Assembly (NCBI RefSeq): GCF_017745675.1
Contig: NZ_JAFLJM010000012.1
Location: 102,792-166,791 of the forward strand
Reading direction: 5' to 3'
DNA length: 64,000 bases
Origin: Alkalihalobacillus sp. BA299
GTDB lineage: Bacteria; Bacillota; Bacilli; Bacillales; Bacillaceae_F
The position numbers were made by a program, and so were the translations under genes. The notes beneath the pieces are model-generated. The model made no database searches. It saw only the letters and a program-made list of their open reading frames with translations, and was not told the DNA's origin. Shown here in pieces: positions 49,569-58,016 of this stretch; position 1 is the stretch's first letter; each line of letters begins with the position of its first letter.

Positions 49569-50440
49569 TGGGACTTCAAAAATTCACCAATCCAGAGCCA
49601 AATAAAAATAGTGAATTGATTCAACAGTATCTCGAAAAACCAATTAAAGTAAAGCCCTTAACCAAAGCATCCTTTGTTATTCAAGCAACCTTATATTCAT
49701 TACTCTTTCTAACGATTTATGGTTTTATGACGTTTGACTATAAAGATTTAAATGTCTTTGAGGCAATTATTGCGACTCTCGTTAACTTTAAAACCATGTT
49801 CACCGAACCACAATTTAATCACTTTACGTTTGGTGAAGCCTTCTATGCTGTAATGGTAACGCTCGGGCTTGCTATCTTAACAACCATTTTTGGTGCGATC
49901 ATTGCCTTATTCTTAGGTTTATTTGCTTCTCAAAATCTTTCTAATCCTAAAGTTTCAAATACAATAAAAGGTATTGTCGCTATGATTCGAGCAGTTCCAA
50001 CTGTTTTATGGGTACTCATCTTTGCAGTTGCTGCTGGCCTCGGTAGTGTTGCAGCCGTTATTGGGATGACGTTCCACTCTGTTAGTTATCTCGTAAAAGC
50101 ATATTCCGAATCTTTCGAAGAGCTAGACCAAGGTGTCATTGAAGCGTTAAAAGGAAGTGGAGCCAACTGGTGGCAAATTGTTTTTCAAGCTGTAATTCCA
50201 TCTTCTATTACCTATTTGATTTCTTGGACTTTTTTACGCTTTGAAATTAACTTTGGAGTTGCAGTTGCAATGGGTGCTGCGGCTGGTGCTGGTGGTATTG
50301 GTTTTGACATGTTTATGGCAAGCGCCTTCTACTATGATTTAAGAGAAGTTGGGATCATTACGTACTTTATCTTAACGATTGCCATCCTCTTAGAAGTTCT
50401 CGCGACTCAAATTAAGTCCCGCCTCAGAGTTCGAATATAG
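49568..50440 (+). CDS. phnE: phosphonate ABC transporter permease PhnE (second copy)
   Basis: A 290-residue permease paralogous to the preceding gene, with a longer cytoplasmic N-terminus (about 40 residues) before six membrane segments. The EAA loop is IEALKGSGANWWQIVFQAVIPS. The ATG shares one base with the preceding stop (TAATG), so translation is coupled. A terminator follows at 50472-50501. Confidence 0.95.
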   Translation: MGLQKFTNPEPNKNSELIQQYLEKPIKVKPLTKASFVIQATLYSLLFLTIYGFMTFDYKDLNVFEAIIATLVNFKTMFTEPQFNHFTFGEAFYAVMVTLGLAILTTIFGAIIALFLGLFASQNLSNPKVSNTIKGIVAMIRAVPTVLWVLIFAVAAGLGSVAAVIGMTFHSVSYLVKAYSESFEELDQGVIEALKGSGANWWQIVFQAVIPSSITYLISWTFLRFEINFGVAVAMGAAAGAGGIGFDMFMASAFYYDLREVGIITYFILTIAILLEVLATQIKSRLRVRI

Positions 50441-50471
50441 TTGAGAACAACTTTTATAAAGTTATGGCAAA

Positions 50472-50504
50472 GGACGACGAAGGAGCATTTCCACGTCGTT
50501 CTTT
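50472..50504 (+). terminator. phnDCEE terminator
   Basis: GGACGACG (50472-50479) and CGTCGTTC (50494-50501) form an 8-bp stem with one GU pair, followed by TTTT. It lies about 30 bases after the second phnE. Confidence 0.8.
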
Positions 50505-50633
50505 TATTATTAACCAAAATATTTCCATTCCTATACCAAGCTATCCCCACACTGCCTAAACTTACTAGTTCGTAATTGAGTAGAATTTGCTACAATAGGA
50601 GAAGTAAAATGTTCTGCGAAGGAGAGATAGTTC

Positions 50634-50993
50634 ATGTCGATTGCAACAGATGTAGCTTCCCTACAAATTATGGCCCATGTCTATAAAAAAATGAGCCTTC
50701 AATCAGTTTTTGAAAAAACTTGTGAAAGCTTAGTAAATGAAGTCCCATACATAGATTGGGTCGGAATTATTCTTTTTGAAGAGGGTTCAAGCAAACTAGT
50801 CGCTGCATCAGATGAAGATGATCTCCAGTGGGAAAGTAATGCTGAATTAAAATTTCCAATTTCCAATTCTATGGGGCAACAAATTGGAGTTATGATTGTT
50901 CGTAGCATGCAGGCGATTGCCTTTGACGTTACTGATGTCAGTACATTAGAAACGATTGCAGAAGCAATAGGTCAAGAAAGCTTTGCCAACTAA
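50634..50993 (+). CDS. small GAF-domain-like protein
   Basis: A 119-residue soluble protein resembling a minimal GAF domain: helix (MAHVYKKMSLQSVFEKTCESLV), then WVGIILFEEGSSKLVAAS, FPISNSMGQQIGVMIV and a C-terminal helix (DVSTLETIAEAIGQ). It is shorter than typical GAF domains (~150) and lacks the three Cys of free-methionine sulfoxide reductase, so a ligand-binding role is likely but unspecified. The ATG follows AAGGAGAG. It is monocistronic with its own terminator. Confidence 0.75.
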   Translation: MSIATDVASLQIMAHVYKKMSLQSVFEKTCESLVNEVPYIDWVGIILFEEGSSKLVAASDEDDLQWESNAELKFPISNSMGQQIGVMIVRSMQAIAFDVTDVSTLETIAEAIGQESFAN

Positions 50994-51004
50994 AAGGGGA
51001 TTTG

Positions 51005-51035
51005 AAGAGGCTGACACTTTGTTAGCCTCTTTTTT
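51005..51035 (+). terminator. terminator after the GAF gene
   Basis: AAGAGGCT (51005-51012) and AGCCTCTT (51024-51031) form a perfect 8-bp stem followed by TTTT. The convergent pdaA gene ends at 51039, so it may work in both directions. Confidence 0.85.
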
Positions 51036-51038
51036 ATT

Positions 51039-51839
51039 TCAAAAATTTTGTCGTGTCTCTTCCATCAACATTTTGTCTAACGATAGATCATCAAGACTTT
51101 TAAAGGTATAGCCTTGTTTACGACAATCGTCAATAACGCGTCCTAAGGCTTCAGCATTATCTTTAGAAACAGAATGAAGCAGCATAATAGAACCTGGGTG
51201 AATTCTCTTCATTATTTGTTTGTAAGCATAATCTGCCCCTTTTTGTTTATCTACTTCCCAATCTTTATAAGCCATTGACCAAAAGACATTCGTATAACCT
51301 AATTGATTGGAAAGAGCTAATGACTTTTCACTGAAAGTCCCTCGTGGTGGTCTAAGATAATTCATATCACGACGGCCGGTAATTTTTGTATACTCTTCTT
51401 TTACCTTTTCTAACTCCTCTTTTAGTCTTGCCTCACTTACTTCTGGCAAACTTGGATGATGCCATGAATGATTGCCAACGATATGACCTTCTTTTATCAT
51501 TCGTTTAACAAGATCTGGTTCTTTTTTTAAATAATGTCCGGTTACGAAAAACGTAGCAGGTACCTTTTTTGCTTTTAACACATCTAATACTTTAGCTGTG
51601 TAGCCATTTTCATACCCATTATCAAAAGTTAAAAAAAGTTCTTTTTTATTCGTTTCACCGATAAAGTAGCTACCATGCTTTTCAAGTAGCTTTAAATAAT
51701 GGGGTTCTGTAGTTACAGGTTTATTATCTTTTTCTGGTTTATAATTCCAATGGTAAACCTTTGTGTCGTACGCCTGAGCAGAGCCAAGACCTGTAAAAAT
51801 GAACGCAATGATAGCTATAACAATAAGTAGTTTTTTCAT
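51039..51839 (-). CDS. pdaA: spore cortex polysaccharide deacetylase PdaA
   Basis: A 266-residue exported carbohydrate esterase (CE4) that makes muramic delta-lactam in spore cortex. A signal peptide (ends SAQA) leads to FLTFDNGYENGYT (PdaA variant of the TFDDG motif), ATFFVTG, GNHSWHHPSL (metal His pair), LRPPRG and MLLHSV. The name implies a spore-forming host. The start ATG at 51839 has the usual ribosome site. Confidence 0.93.
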   Translation of the reverse strand: MKKLLIVIAIIAFIFTGLGSAQAYDTKVYHWNYKPEKDNKPVTTEPHYLKLLEKHGSYFIGETNKKELFLTFDNGYENGYTAKVLDVLKAKKVPATFFVTGHYLKKEPDLVKRMIKEGHIVGNHSWHHPSLPEVSEARLKEELEKVKEEYTKITGRRDMNYLRPPRGTFSEKSLALSNQLGYTNVFWSMAYKDWEVDKQKGADYAYKQIMKRIHPGSIMLLHSVSKDNAEALGRVIDDCRKQGYTFKSLDDLSLDKMLMEETRQNF

Positions 51840-51930
51840 TTAAACATCTAACTCCCTTAGTTTTTTATTAGCTTTTCACACAAATAAAAAACTATCCATA
51901 CAGAAAAGCAAACGGTGCTCAGGTGTTATT

Positions 51931-52042
51931 TTCATGTTCTGCCTATTTATTTTTAACTTTAAGTCATTTCTTTTCAACTTTGGCTGGTTTATTTTTAACT
52001 TTCCCTTAATTATTTTCAACTTCACCTCATTTAAAGATTTCT
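51931..52042. repeat. degenerate ~21-bp tandem repeats
   Basis: About five copies of a 20-22 base unit, with core ATTTT(T/C)AACTTT, follow each other. On the minus strand one frame reads heptads with KLKI (VKLKIIKG, KLKINQP, KLKRNDL, KLKINRQ), but its only start is a TTG without a ribosome site. It may be a decaying coding repeat or a noncoding tandem array. Confidence 0.6.
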
Positions 52043-52181
52043 CAACAATATATTGCAAATTTCGACCATCGCGTACTACTCAAGTCACCAACCACCTTAG
52101 AAAAACAAGACATACCGACAGTGATCACGAAAGTCGTTGTCTTTTTTTAGACTTTACCCCTATAAACCTTCTATAAAGTAC

Positions 52182-52216
52182 AAAAAAGATAGGCAATCCA
52201 ATGACTACCTATCTTT
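52182..52216 (-). terminator. fumarase gene terminator
   Basis: AAAGATAGG (52185-52193) and CCTATCTTT (52208-52216) form a perfect 9-bp stem; on the minus strand TTTTTT follows. It begins 14 bases after the fumarase stop. Confidence 0.85.
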
Positions 52217-52229
52217 AATCCGTATTAAA

Positions 52230-53774
52230 TTAAAATACGCGTTCAGCAAACTGTGAAAGCTTTTCTAATGAAGATTTATCCACGTCGGCATGTAAACTGT
52301 TACCGTGTGAATCCATCGTTACGATCGCTGCAAAGCCTTCTACTTCAAGATGCCACATCGCTTCTGGAATACCAAATTCCATTAAGTCTACACCTTTTAC
52401 TTTCTTAATACAGTCCGCATAGTATTGAGCTGCTCCACCGATTGCATTTAAATAGACGCCACCGTGCTCCTCTAATGCTTTTAATGTCTTTGGTCCCATA
52501 CCACCTTTACCGATAACCGCACGGATTCCAAATTTCTTCATTATATCACCTTGGTACGGCTCCTCACGAATACTTGTTGTCGGTCCAGCCGCTTTGACAT
52601 GCCATTCTCCTGCTTCATCCTTTAACATTACTGGCCCACAGTGGTAAATGATTTCACCGTTTAAATCGACCGGTGCATCATGGTCCATTAAGTGATGGTG
52701 GATCGCATCACGGCCAGTATGCATTGTTCCGTTAATGATAACAACGTCTCCTACTTTTAATTCGCGAATTTGCTCTTCAGTAATAGGTGCTTGGAGAACG
52801 ACTTCACGAACGTCAGATGTTGCTTCAACCGTTGCTGCTGCTTCTTGTTCAGCAAGTGCGCCAAAGTCAATCTTTTCGCCATCTTTATAAAGCCACTCGT
52901 TAATCTCACCCGTTTCAGCGTCAACAACGACACCTAAGCGACGGAATGCCCAGCAGTTATATGCAACGGATACAAAGAAACTAGCTGGAAGACGGTGCAT
53001 CGTTCCGACTTTACAACCAAGAAGTGTTGCTTCTCCACCAAAGCCCATTGTTCCGATTCCAAGCTTATTTGCATTTTCCATAACATAGTCTTCTAATTTA
53101 CGTAGATCTTCATTAGGATTTACATCATCAACCGTACGGAACAGCTGCTCTTTCGCTAATAAGTAACTAGCCGAACGATCGCCACCGATCCCAACACCGA
53201 TAAATCCTGCACTACAGCCCTGTCCTTGTGCTTGGTATACTGAGTGCATAATACATTTACGAATTCCATCAAGGTCACGACCTGCACGTCCTAGCCCTTC
53301 GAGTTCACATGGCAAGCTGTATTGAATGTTTTTATTCTCACAGCCACCGCCTTTTAAAATGAGACGAACATCAATGTAGTCTTCTTCCCATTGCTCAAAA
53401 TGGAATACTGGTGTTCCCTCACCAATGTTATTTCCGCTGTTTTCACCCGTTAGCGAATCAACAGAGTTTGGACGTAACTTGCCCTCTTTTGTCGCTTGCT
53501 CGATTGCTTCTTTAATTGCTTTTTTCATTTTAATTTGATTAGCACCAACTGGTACTTTAATTTCAAATGTTGGCATCCCTGTATCCTGGCAAATCGGTGA
53601 AATATTCTCATCTGCCATTTGAATATTTTCAGTAATTGTCGATAATGATAATGCTGCTCTCGTTCCTGCATTTTCTTTTGCTTTTGCCGCCTTAATAGCA
53701 TGGCGAACATCATATGGTAGATTCGTAGAGGTTTCTACAATAAGCTTGTACATACTATCTTTAAATTTTTCCAT
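52230..53774 (-). CDS. class I (iron-sulfur) fumarate hydratase
   Basis: A 514-residue [4Fe-4S] fumarase, fusing the alpha and beta parts into one chain. Cluster cysteines are in ICQDTGMP, KGGGCENKN and QGQGCSAGF. The C-terminal part has HTGRDAIHHHLM, YHCGPV and GPTTSIREEPYQ. It hydrates fumarate to malate in the citric acid cycle. It is oxygen-sensitive, unlike class II FumC. The ATG at 53774 has GGAG upstream. It is monocistronic. Confidence 0.95.
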   Translation of the reverse strand: MEKFKDSMYKLIVETSTNLPYDVRHAIKAAKAKENAGTRAALSLSTITENIQMADENISPICQDTGMPTFEIKVPVGANQIKMKKAIKEAIEQATKEGKLRPNSVDSLTGENSGNNIGEGTPVFHFEQWEEDYIDVRLILKGGGCENKNIQYSLPCELEGLGRAGRDLDGIRKCIMHSVYQAQGQGCSAGFIGVGIGGDRSASYLLAKEQLFRTVDDVNPNEDLRKLEDYVMENANKLGIGTMGFGGEATLLGCKVGTMHRLPASFFVSVAYNCWAFRRLGVVVDAETGEINEWLYKDGEKIDFGALAEQEAAATVEATSDVREVVLQAPITEEQIRELKVGDVVIINGTMHTGRDAIHHHLMDHDAPVDLNGEIIYHCGPVMLKDEAGEWHVKAAGPTTSIREEPYQGDIMKKFGIRAVIGKGGMGPKTLKALEEHGGVYLNAIGGAAQYYADCIKKVKGVDLMEFGIPEAMWHLEVEGFAAIVTMDSHGNSLHADVDKSSLEKLSQFAERVF

Positions 53775-53901
53775 CCTGTTCCTCTCCCCTCGGAATTACA
53801 GATACGAATTTTTTACACATGTACTATTATACGCCTTGTCAAAACATTTCGAAAGGGGGATGAAAGCGCATCAATTAATTTCCTATTTTTTTCTCCTCGA
53901 C

Positions 53902-54546
53902 TTAAGCTTCTTTATTATAAAATGCAGTAAGCTCTTGATCTTGTAATTCTAAGTGAGTTGTCTTGTTGATATAATGAATGATCGGTTTTCTATCATTCTT
54001 CCATTCAATGAAAGTAACACTCGTATTATCAATTTGAAACGGACGATGATGTAAATGCCAGTCATCACCGAAGAGTATAAACATTAAAGCAATACTAATT
54101 AAACCGCCATGAGCTACCAATGCCACATGTTTTCCTTCATGGGCTGTTCTCATTTGCTCAAGTATGTAGTGACATCTAGCAGTAATTTCCTCGACTGTTT
54201 CAGTTCCCATGATTCCTGATGTTAATAATGTACGTTCTTTTGCTTGAGGATATTGAGTATAAATATCTTCACGTGTTTTACCTTCAAGAGGTCCTAGATT
54301 AATTTCACGTAGTTTATCCCATTTGTGGGGAGTGATGTTTTTTACCTTCGCGATTTCATTCGCAGTTTCATAAGCCCTTATTAAATCACTACTGTAAATA
54401 TAATCAAGCTGCTTATGTTGGAAATAGTCGCTTAAATATCTAGCTTGCTGTTTTCCTTCATTTGATAAAGAAAAGTCTTTCCAGCCTTGAATAATCCCCA
54501 GTTTATTACCCTCTGATTCACCATGGCGAATGAAATATAATTTCAC
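53902..54546 (-). CDS. histidine phosphatase family protein
   Basis: A 214-residue phosphoglycerate-mutase-like phosphatase. The catalytic RHG motif is FIRHGESEGN; IYSSDLIRAYETA, the acid in INLGPLEG and VAHGGLISIA complete the site. It is more like PhoE/GpmB-type broad phosphatases than a true mutase. The GTG at 54546 follows GGAG by 9 bases. It is separated by one base from the SE1561-family gene and is co-transcribed with it. Confidence 0.9.
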   Translation of the reverse strand: MKLYFIRHGESEGNKLGIIQGWKDFSLSNEGKQQARYLSDYFQHKQLDYIYSSDLIRAYETANEIAKVKNITPHKWDKLREINLGPLEGKTREDIYTQYPQAKERTLLTSGIMGTETVEEITARCHYILEQMRTAHEGKHVALVAHGGLISIALMFILFGDDWHLHHRPFQIDNTSVTFIEWKNDRKPIIHYINKTTHLELQDQELTAFYNKEA

Positions 54547-54547
54547 C

Positions 54548-54748
54548 TTAGTTCGCTCCTTTATTTTCCCATGAATGGCGAAACACTTTACATTTGCCTT
54601 CTAATTGATCAAGCATCTCTAAGATTCGGTCGATATCTTCTATTGTTGCATCTTCTGGATCAATTGCATCTAGTAAATCACCAATCATTTCGATTTTTTG
54701 GTTTAGATATGATAATTGCTCATTTTTGTCATTGACTGCTCCGCCCAT
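54548..54748 (-). CDS. SE1561-family protein
   Basis: A 66-residue acidic helical protein (NQKIEMIGDLLDAIDPEDATIEDIDRILEMLDQLEGKC), matching the small SE1561 family of unknown function, usually near yfkAB in Bacillus (from memory). The ATG at 54748 follows AAAGGAGAG. It sits directly left of the recombinase element. Confidence 0.85.
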   Translation of the reverse strand: MGGAVNDKNEQLSYLNQKIEMIGDLLDAIDPEDATIEDIDRILEMLDQLEGKCKVFRHSWENKGAN

Positions 54749-54899
54749 TAAAAACTCTCTCCTTTTGTTTATATCATCGTAACTTTAACAAAAATACGAA
54801 AAACACTCAAGAAATTGAAAATTTTAAGAAGTGCTCCTTAAGGTTATCTTTTCCTAGTATGGACTAAGTATATATTTGTTACACCCTTTTGCAATTGAA

Positions 54900-54974
54900 C
54901 ATATTCAGTGTGGTGAGCCGATGTTGTCATGAAAAGGTCTGAGTAGCATTATCTGTACTTATCCTCATGTATCC
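54900..54974 (+). pseudogene. degraded 5' part of the original yfkAB gene (probable)
   Basis: One plus frame at 54909-54929 encodes CGEPMLS, close to the radical SAM GGEPMLS motif of YfkAB, followed by TGA where Leu is expected. The codons are host-like (GGT GAG CCG ATG TTG TCA), unlike the element copy of the same motif at 56964. Shortly after, 54956-54974 reads ACTTATCCTCATGTATCC, near the expected H-P-M-Y-P coding sequence with one extra base. This fits a shrunken host flank left behind after insertion. The match is short, so it is tentative. Confidence 0.45.
54966..54974. repeat. left candidate att core
   Basis: CATGTATCC occurs here, 28 bases beyond the recombinase stop, and again at 57433-57441 inside yfkAB, in direct orientation. 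These are the proposed boundaries of the recombinase element. In the right copy ATG TAT CC codes for M-Y-P. Confidence 0.55.
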
Positions 54975-55001
54975 TATTATTCTGCTCATTTAGGATCTCT
55001 C

Positions 55002-56528
55002 CTACTTGTATTCTACTTTTATCTCAAAAGGCTTTTCTCCTCCTACATCATTTAACTCTTTCCAGTAGTACACTTTATCTATAACATCATGGAATAGCTT
55101 ATTTACCTTAGTAGGATTTTCCTCAACATCCATAGACAATAGCTGTTCTATTTTAGCCTTTGCTTTTTTATGCTTTTCTACCTCAGACTTAGCATCTGCT
55201 CCCTCTAAAGACTCTAGCATCTCAGTTAATGACTGTTGTTGTTCTCTTATATTTTTAATTTCCACAGTAGCCTCATCCTGCTCAAAGATACCTACTTTAA
55301 ATCCATCCTGTACTCTTTTCTTTTGAGCCTCTAGCTTGTTATATTGCAGAGTTAGTTCCTGCTGTTTCTGAGCTACCTTACTTAAAAAGCTCTTATCACC
55401 TGCTACAATAGCCTCTATTACTGTATCTAGCTCTGAAAGATGCTGTCTAAGCTCCCCAAATATACCCTCCTGTACTCTAGATGCCCTAATACCATTGTTT
55501 TTACATCTAGGCTTATCTTTAGCCTCCTGCTTAGCCTTATAGCCTTTAGAGGCATGACAGTTAAGAACATAAAGCTCTCTACTTTCCTTATCTAATTTAT
55601 TCCTACCTTTCCTGTTACCATATTTCATACAGAAAGATAAAGTCTGATTACATTTAGGACATTCTAACAGCTTAGAAAGTGTATATACTCCTCTCTGAGA
55701 TGACTGAGGTACTTTCCTACGCTTTTCTTTTAGCTTTTGTGCCTTATTATAGGTATCTGCATCTATTAAAGCAGGGTGAGCTTCCTCTACATTAATAACA
55801 TCCTCTCCTGTAAGCTCATAGTGCACTACTCCTCTGTAAGCTACATTTGTAAGGATTAAAGAGAGACCTCTAACAGAAAAAGGCTGACCTGCTCTATTTG
55901 TAATGCCTCTGAACCTTAGCTGTTCTACAATCTCAGTTTGATTGTATCCCTGATTGACATACATATCATAAATAGTCTCTACTACTTTAGACTCCTCAGG
56001 ATGAGCGAGGAGATGCTTACTGTCATCTTTTATATAGCCATAAGGAGCAATCCCAAAATATACTCCCTTTTTAATTGCCTGTATTCTACCTCTCCTGAGC
56101 TTTCTTTTAGTCATCCTCATAAAGTGATTATCCATCTCAGATTGAATACCTGAGGTAAAAATATCATCATCATTCATAAAGTTATATGTTTTATGGAGAG
56201 TAAATAACTGCAAGCCCTCATTTTTCATAAACCTAACAAAGAGTTCAAAGTCTGTTCTATCCCTTGTTAACCGGTCTTGGTCAGTAACTAGGACTCCATC
56301 ATAAATATTCCTTTTAAGCTCCATTAGCATCCTCTGTAGTTCAGGTCTACCATCCCAATCCTCTGAGCTACCTTCCTCAGAAAACACCTCATATTCCATA
56401 TTGTTAGACTCTGCATAGTCAGTAAGTAGCTCTAGCTGTCTGTCTATCTCTAAAGCATCAGTATCTTTTAACCTAGACTTTCTGACATAAATAGCTACTA
56501 ACTTTTTACCAGCTTTTACTGATTTCAT
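55002..56528 (-). CDS. large serine recombinase (site-specific integrase)
   Basis: A 508-residue large serine recombinase. The resolvase domain has the nucleophile Ser in AIYVRKSR, TDQDRLTRDRTDFE and a Gly-rich YFGIAPYGY recombinase motif; then come the recombinase domain (LTNVAYRGVVHYEL), a zinc ribbon (LLECPKCNQTL ... LNCHA ... PRCKNNG), and a C-terminal coiled coil (residues ~390-460). Its Arg codons are mostly AGA/AGG, unlike host genes. A divergent, foreign 5' half of yfkAB shares this bias. It probably integrates the element into yfkAB. Confidence 0.93.
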   Translation of the reverse strand: MKSVKAGKKLVAIYVRKSRLKDTDALEIDRQLELLTDYAESNNMEYEVFSEEGSSEDWDGRPELQRMLMELKRNIYDGVLVTDQDRLTRDRTDFELFVRFMKNEGLQLFTLHKTYNFMNDDDIFTSGIQSEMDNHFMRMTKRKLRRGRIQAIKKGVYFGIAPYGYIKDDSKHLLAHPEESKVVETIYDMYVNQGYNQTEIVEQLRFRGITNRAGQPFSVRGLSLILTNVAYRGVVHYELTGEDVINVEEAHPALIDADTYNKAQKLKEKRRKVPQSSQRGVYTLSKLLECPKCNQTLSFCMKYGNRKGRNKLDKESRELYVLNCHASKGYKAKQEAKDKPRCKNNGIRASRVQEGIFGELRQHLSELDTVIEAIVAGDKSFLSKVAQKQQELTLQYNKLEAQKKRVQDGFKVGIFEQDEATVEIKNIREQQQSLTEMLESLEGADAKSEVEKHKKAKAKIEQLLSMDVEENPTKVNKLFHDVIDKVYYWKELNDVGGEKPFEIKVEYK

Positions 56529-56667
56529 TCTCTATATGTTCTCCTCTCTGACTATCAACTATGCTGAATTTCATCAGACTTGTATAATCCTATTGTAGCA
56601 ATTATATACATAGATGCAAGATGTTTTACATTGGATGTTCTTATGTACTTTGCATTGACATAAGTTA

Positions 56668-56673
56668 TATAAT
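56668..56673 (+). promoter_or_regulatory. -10 box of the yfkAB chimera
   Basis: TATAAT lies 37 bases before the yfkAB start. TTGACA at 56655-56660 is too close (7 bases) to serve it, and the hexamer at 17 bases is poor. A promoter here would be carried by the element and would restore expression of the interrupted gene. Confidence 0.4.
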
Positions 56674-56710
56674 AGAAAGAGGTATTAGAAATAAGATAGG
56701 AGTAGTTGAA

Positions 56711-57895
56711 ATGACTAATTTAAGAACCAAACCCAAAAGCATACCTAAGAATGATGCTTGGGAGGCTTATCTAGATATAGAAAAATATGGAAAAACAACA
56801 TTATCAAGCATAGAATTTACTACCACTAACCTCTGTAATATGAGATGCAGACATTGTGCTGTAGGTCATACCCTTACACATAAAGACAGTAAAGCCCTTC
56901 CTTTAGAGTTATTGCTACAAAGATTAGAGGAAGTTCCTACCTTGAGAACATTAAGCATAACAGGTGGAGAACCTATGATGTCCTTAAAGTCAGTAGAAAA
57001 TTATGTATTACCTTTATTGAAATATGCTCATGAGAGAGGTATGTACACTCAAATAAATTCTAACCTAACATTAGACCTAGAAAGATACAGGCTCATAGCT
57101 CCATACTTAGATGTATTACATATCTCTCATAATTGGGGAACAGTAGAGGAGTTTATAGATACTGGATTTGCTATGATGGAAAGAAAGCCTACTAGAGAAC
57201 AAAGAAAAGCATTATTTGATAAGATGATAACTAATTCTAAGGCTTTATCTGAAATGGGGGTTTTAGTATCTGCTGAGACAATGATTAATAAGAATACATT
57301 ACCTCACTTAGAAAAAATTCATAAGCAAGTAGTAGAAGAGATGGGATGTAAAAGGCATGAAATTCACCCTATGTATGATAGTGGATTTGTTGGTATGACT
57401 GCACCCTCAGACATACAAAATTCTTTACAATCCATGTATCCAAGTGATTTTACGAATAGCCTTCAAGTCGCCACATTAGATGACATTCGCTCAGCCATTC
57501 ACCGACTTCTCGATTATCGAAATGAAGAAATATGGATGTTGTTTGGTACTTTACCGTTTTATGCATGTAGTAACAATGCTGATGATTTACTATTACTTAA
57601 ACGTTTGTATGAAGCTAAAAATGTTACGGTTCGGAATGACCCAGATGGACGTTCTAGATTAAATGTTAATATTTTTGACGGAAGTATTATCGTGACTGAT
57701 TTCGGTGATACACCGCCGCTGGGTAATATTCAAACCACTCCATTAGAAAAAGCATATGAGACATGGAACTCTTCCTCCTTAGCAGAAGAGTTGAACTGTC
57801 ATTGTCCAGCTGTTAAATGTCTAGGACCCAACATCTTGGTTAAAGACATATATTATCAAGGGGTTTCATTTAAAAATCGTATATCAAATCTCTAA
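56711..57895 (+). CDS. yfkAB: YfkAB radical SAM protein (element/host chimera)
   Basis: A 394-residue radical SAM/CxCxxxxC protein. The cluster motif is CNMRCRHC, then SITGGEPMMSLKSV, and the C-terminal CHCPAVKC gives the family CxCxxxxC. Function is unknown. Residues 1-241 use only AGA/AGG for all 12 Arg, while residues after 242 use CGN for 7 of 8. The switch falls at the candidate att core. The element part encodes HPMY (219-222), then ~19 extra residues, then host MYPSDF (242-247), which makes a 21-residue repeat-spaced insertion. The ATG follows AGGAG by 8 bases. Confidence 0.9.
   Translation: MTNLRTKPKSIPKNDAWEAYLDIEKYGKTTLSSIEFTTTNLCNMRCRHCAVGHTLTHKDSKALPLELLLQRLEEVPTLRTLSITGGEPMMSLKSVENYVLPLLKYAHERGMYTQINSNLTLDLERYRLIAPYLDVLHISHNWGTVEEFIDTGFAMMERKPTREQRKALFDKMITNSKALSEMGVLVSAETMINKNTLPHLEKIHKQVVEEMGCKRHEIHPMYDSGFVGMTAPSDIQNSLQSMYPSDFTNSLQVATLDDIRSAIHRLLDYRNEEIWMLFGTLPFYACSNNADDLLLLKRLYEAKNVTVRNDPDGRSRLNVNIFDGSIIVTDFGDTPPLGNIQTTPLEKAYETWNSSSLAEELNCHCPAVKCLGPNILVKDIYYQGVSFKNRISNL
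57433..57441. repeat. right candidate att core within yfkAB
   Basis: CATGTATCC, direct match to 54966-54974. It marks the change from element-like to host-like codon use and codes for the start of the conserved MYPSDF segment. Confidence 0.6.
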
Positions 57896-57899
57896 TAGA

Positions 57900-57933
57900 A
57901 ATAAGGAGTGCTTGAATATAAGCACTCCTTATT
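57900..57933 (+). terminator. yfkAB terminator
   Basis: AATAAGGAGTGCTT and AAGCACTCCTTATT form a 14-bp perfect stem with a 6-base loop a few bases after the stop. T tracts on both strands suggest it also serves the convergent yfkD gene. Confidence 0.85.
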
Positions 57934-58016
57934 TACTCTTAGCAGCGTCTGTCTGTTTTAAAGATACACTTGTATAAGCAAATGCATCCCCTTAAAAACT
58001 GCTCTTTATTTAGTCC

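Larger units (their letters stand above)
51840..52229. other. intergenic region with 21-bp repeats
   Basis: 390 bases between pdaA and the fumarase gene. It holds the degenerate repeat block at 51931-52042 and the fumarase terminator at 52182-52216. Frames through the block lack ribosome sites. Confidence 0.6.

Noticed and set aside
51876..52058. 60-codon ORF with KLKI repeats as a gene
   Set aside because: The only start is a TTG without a ribosome site; reported as repeat instead.
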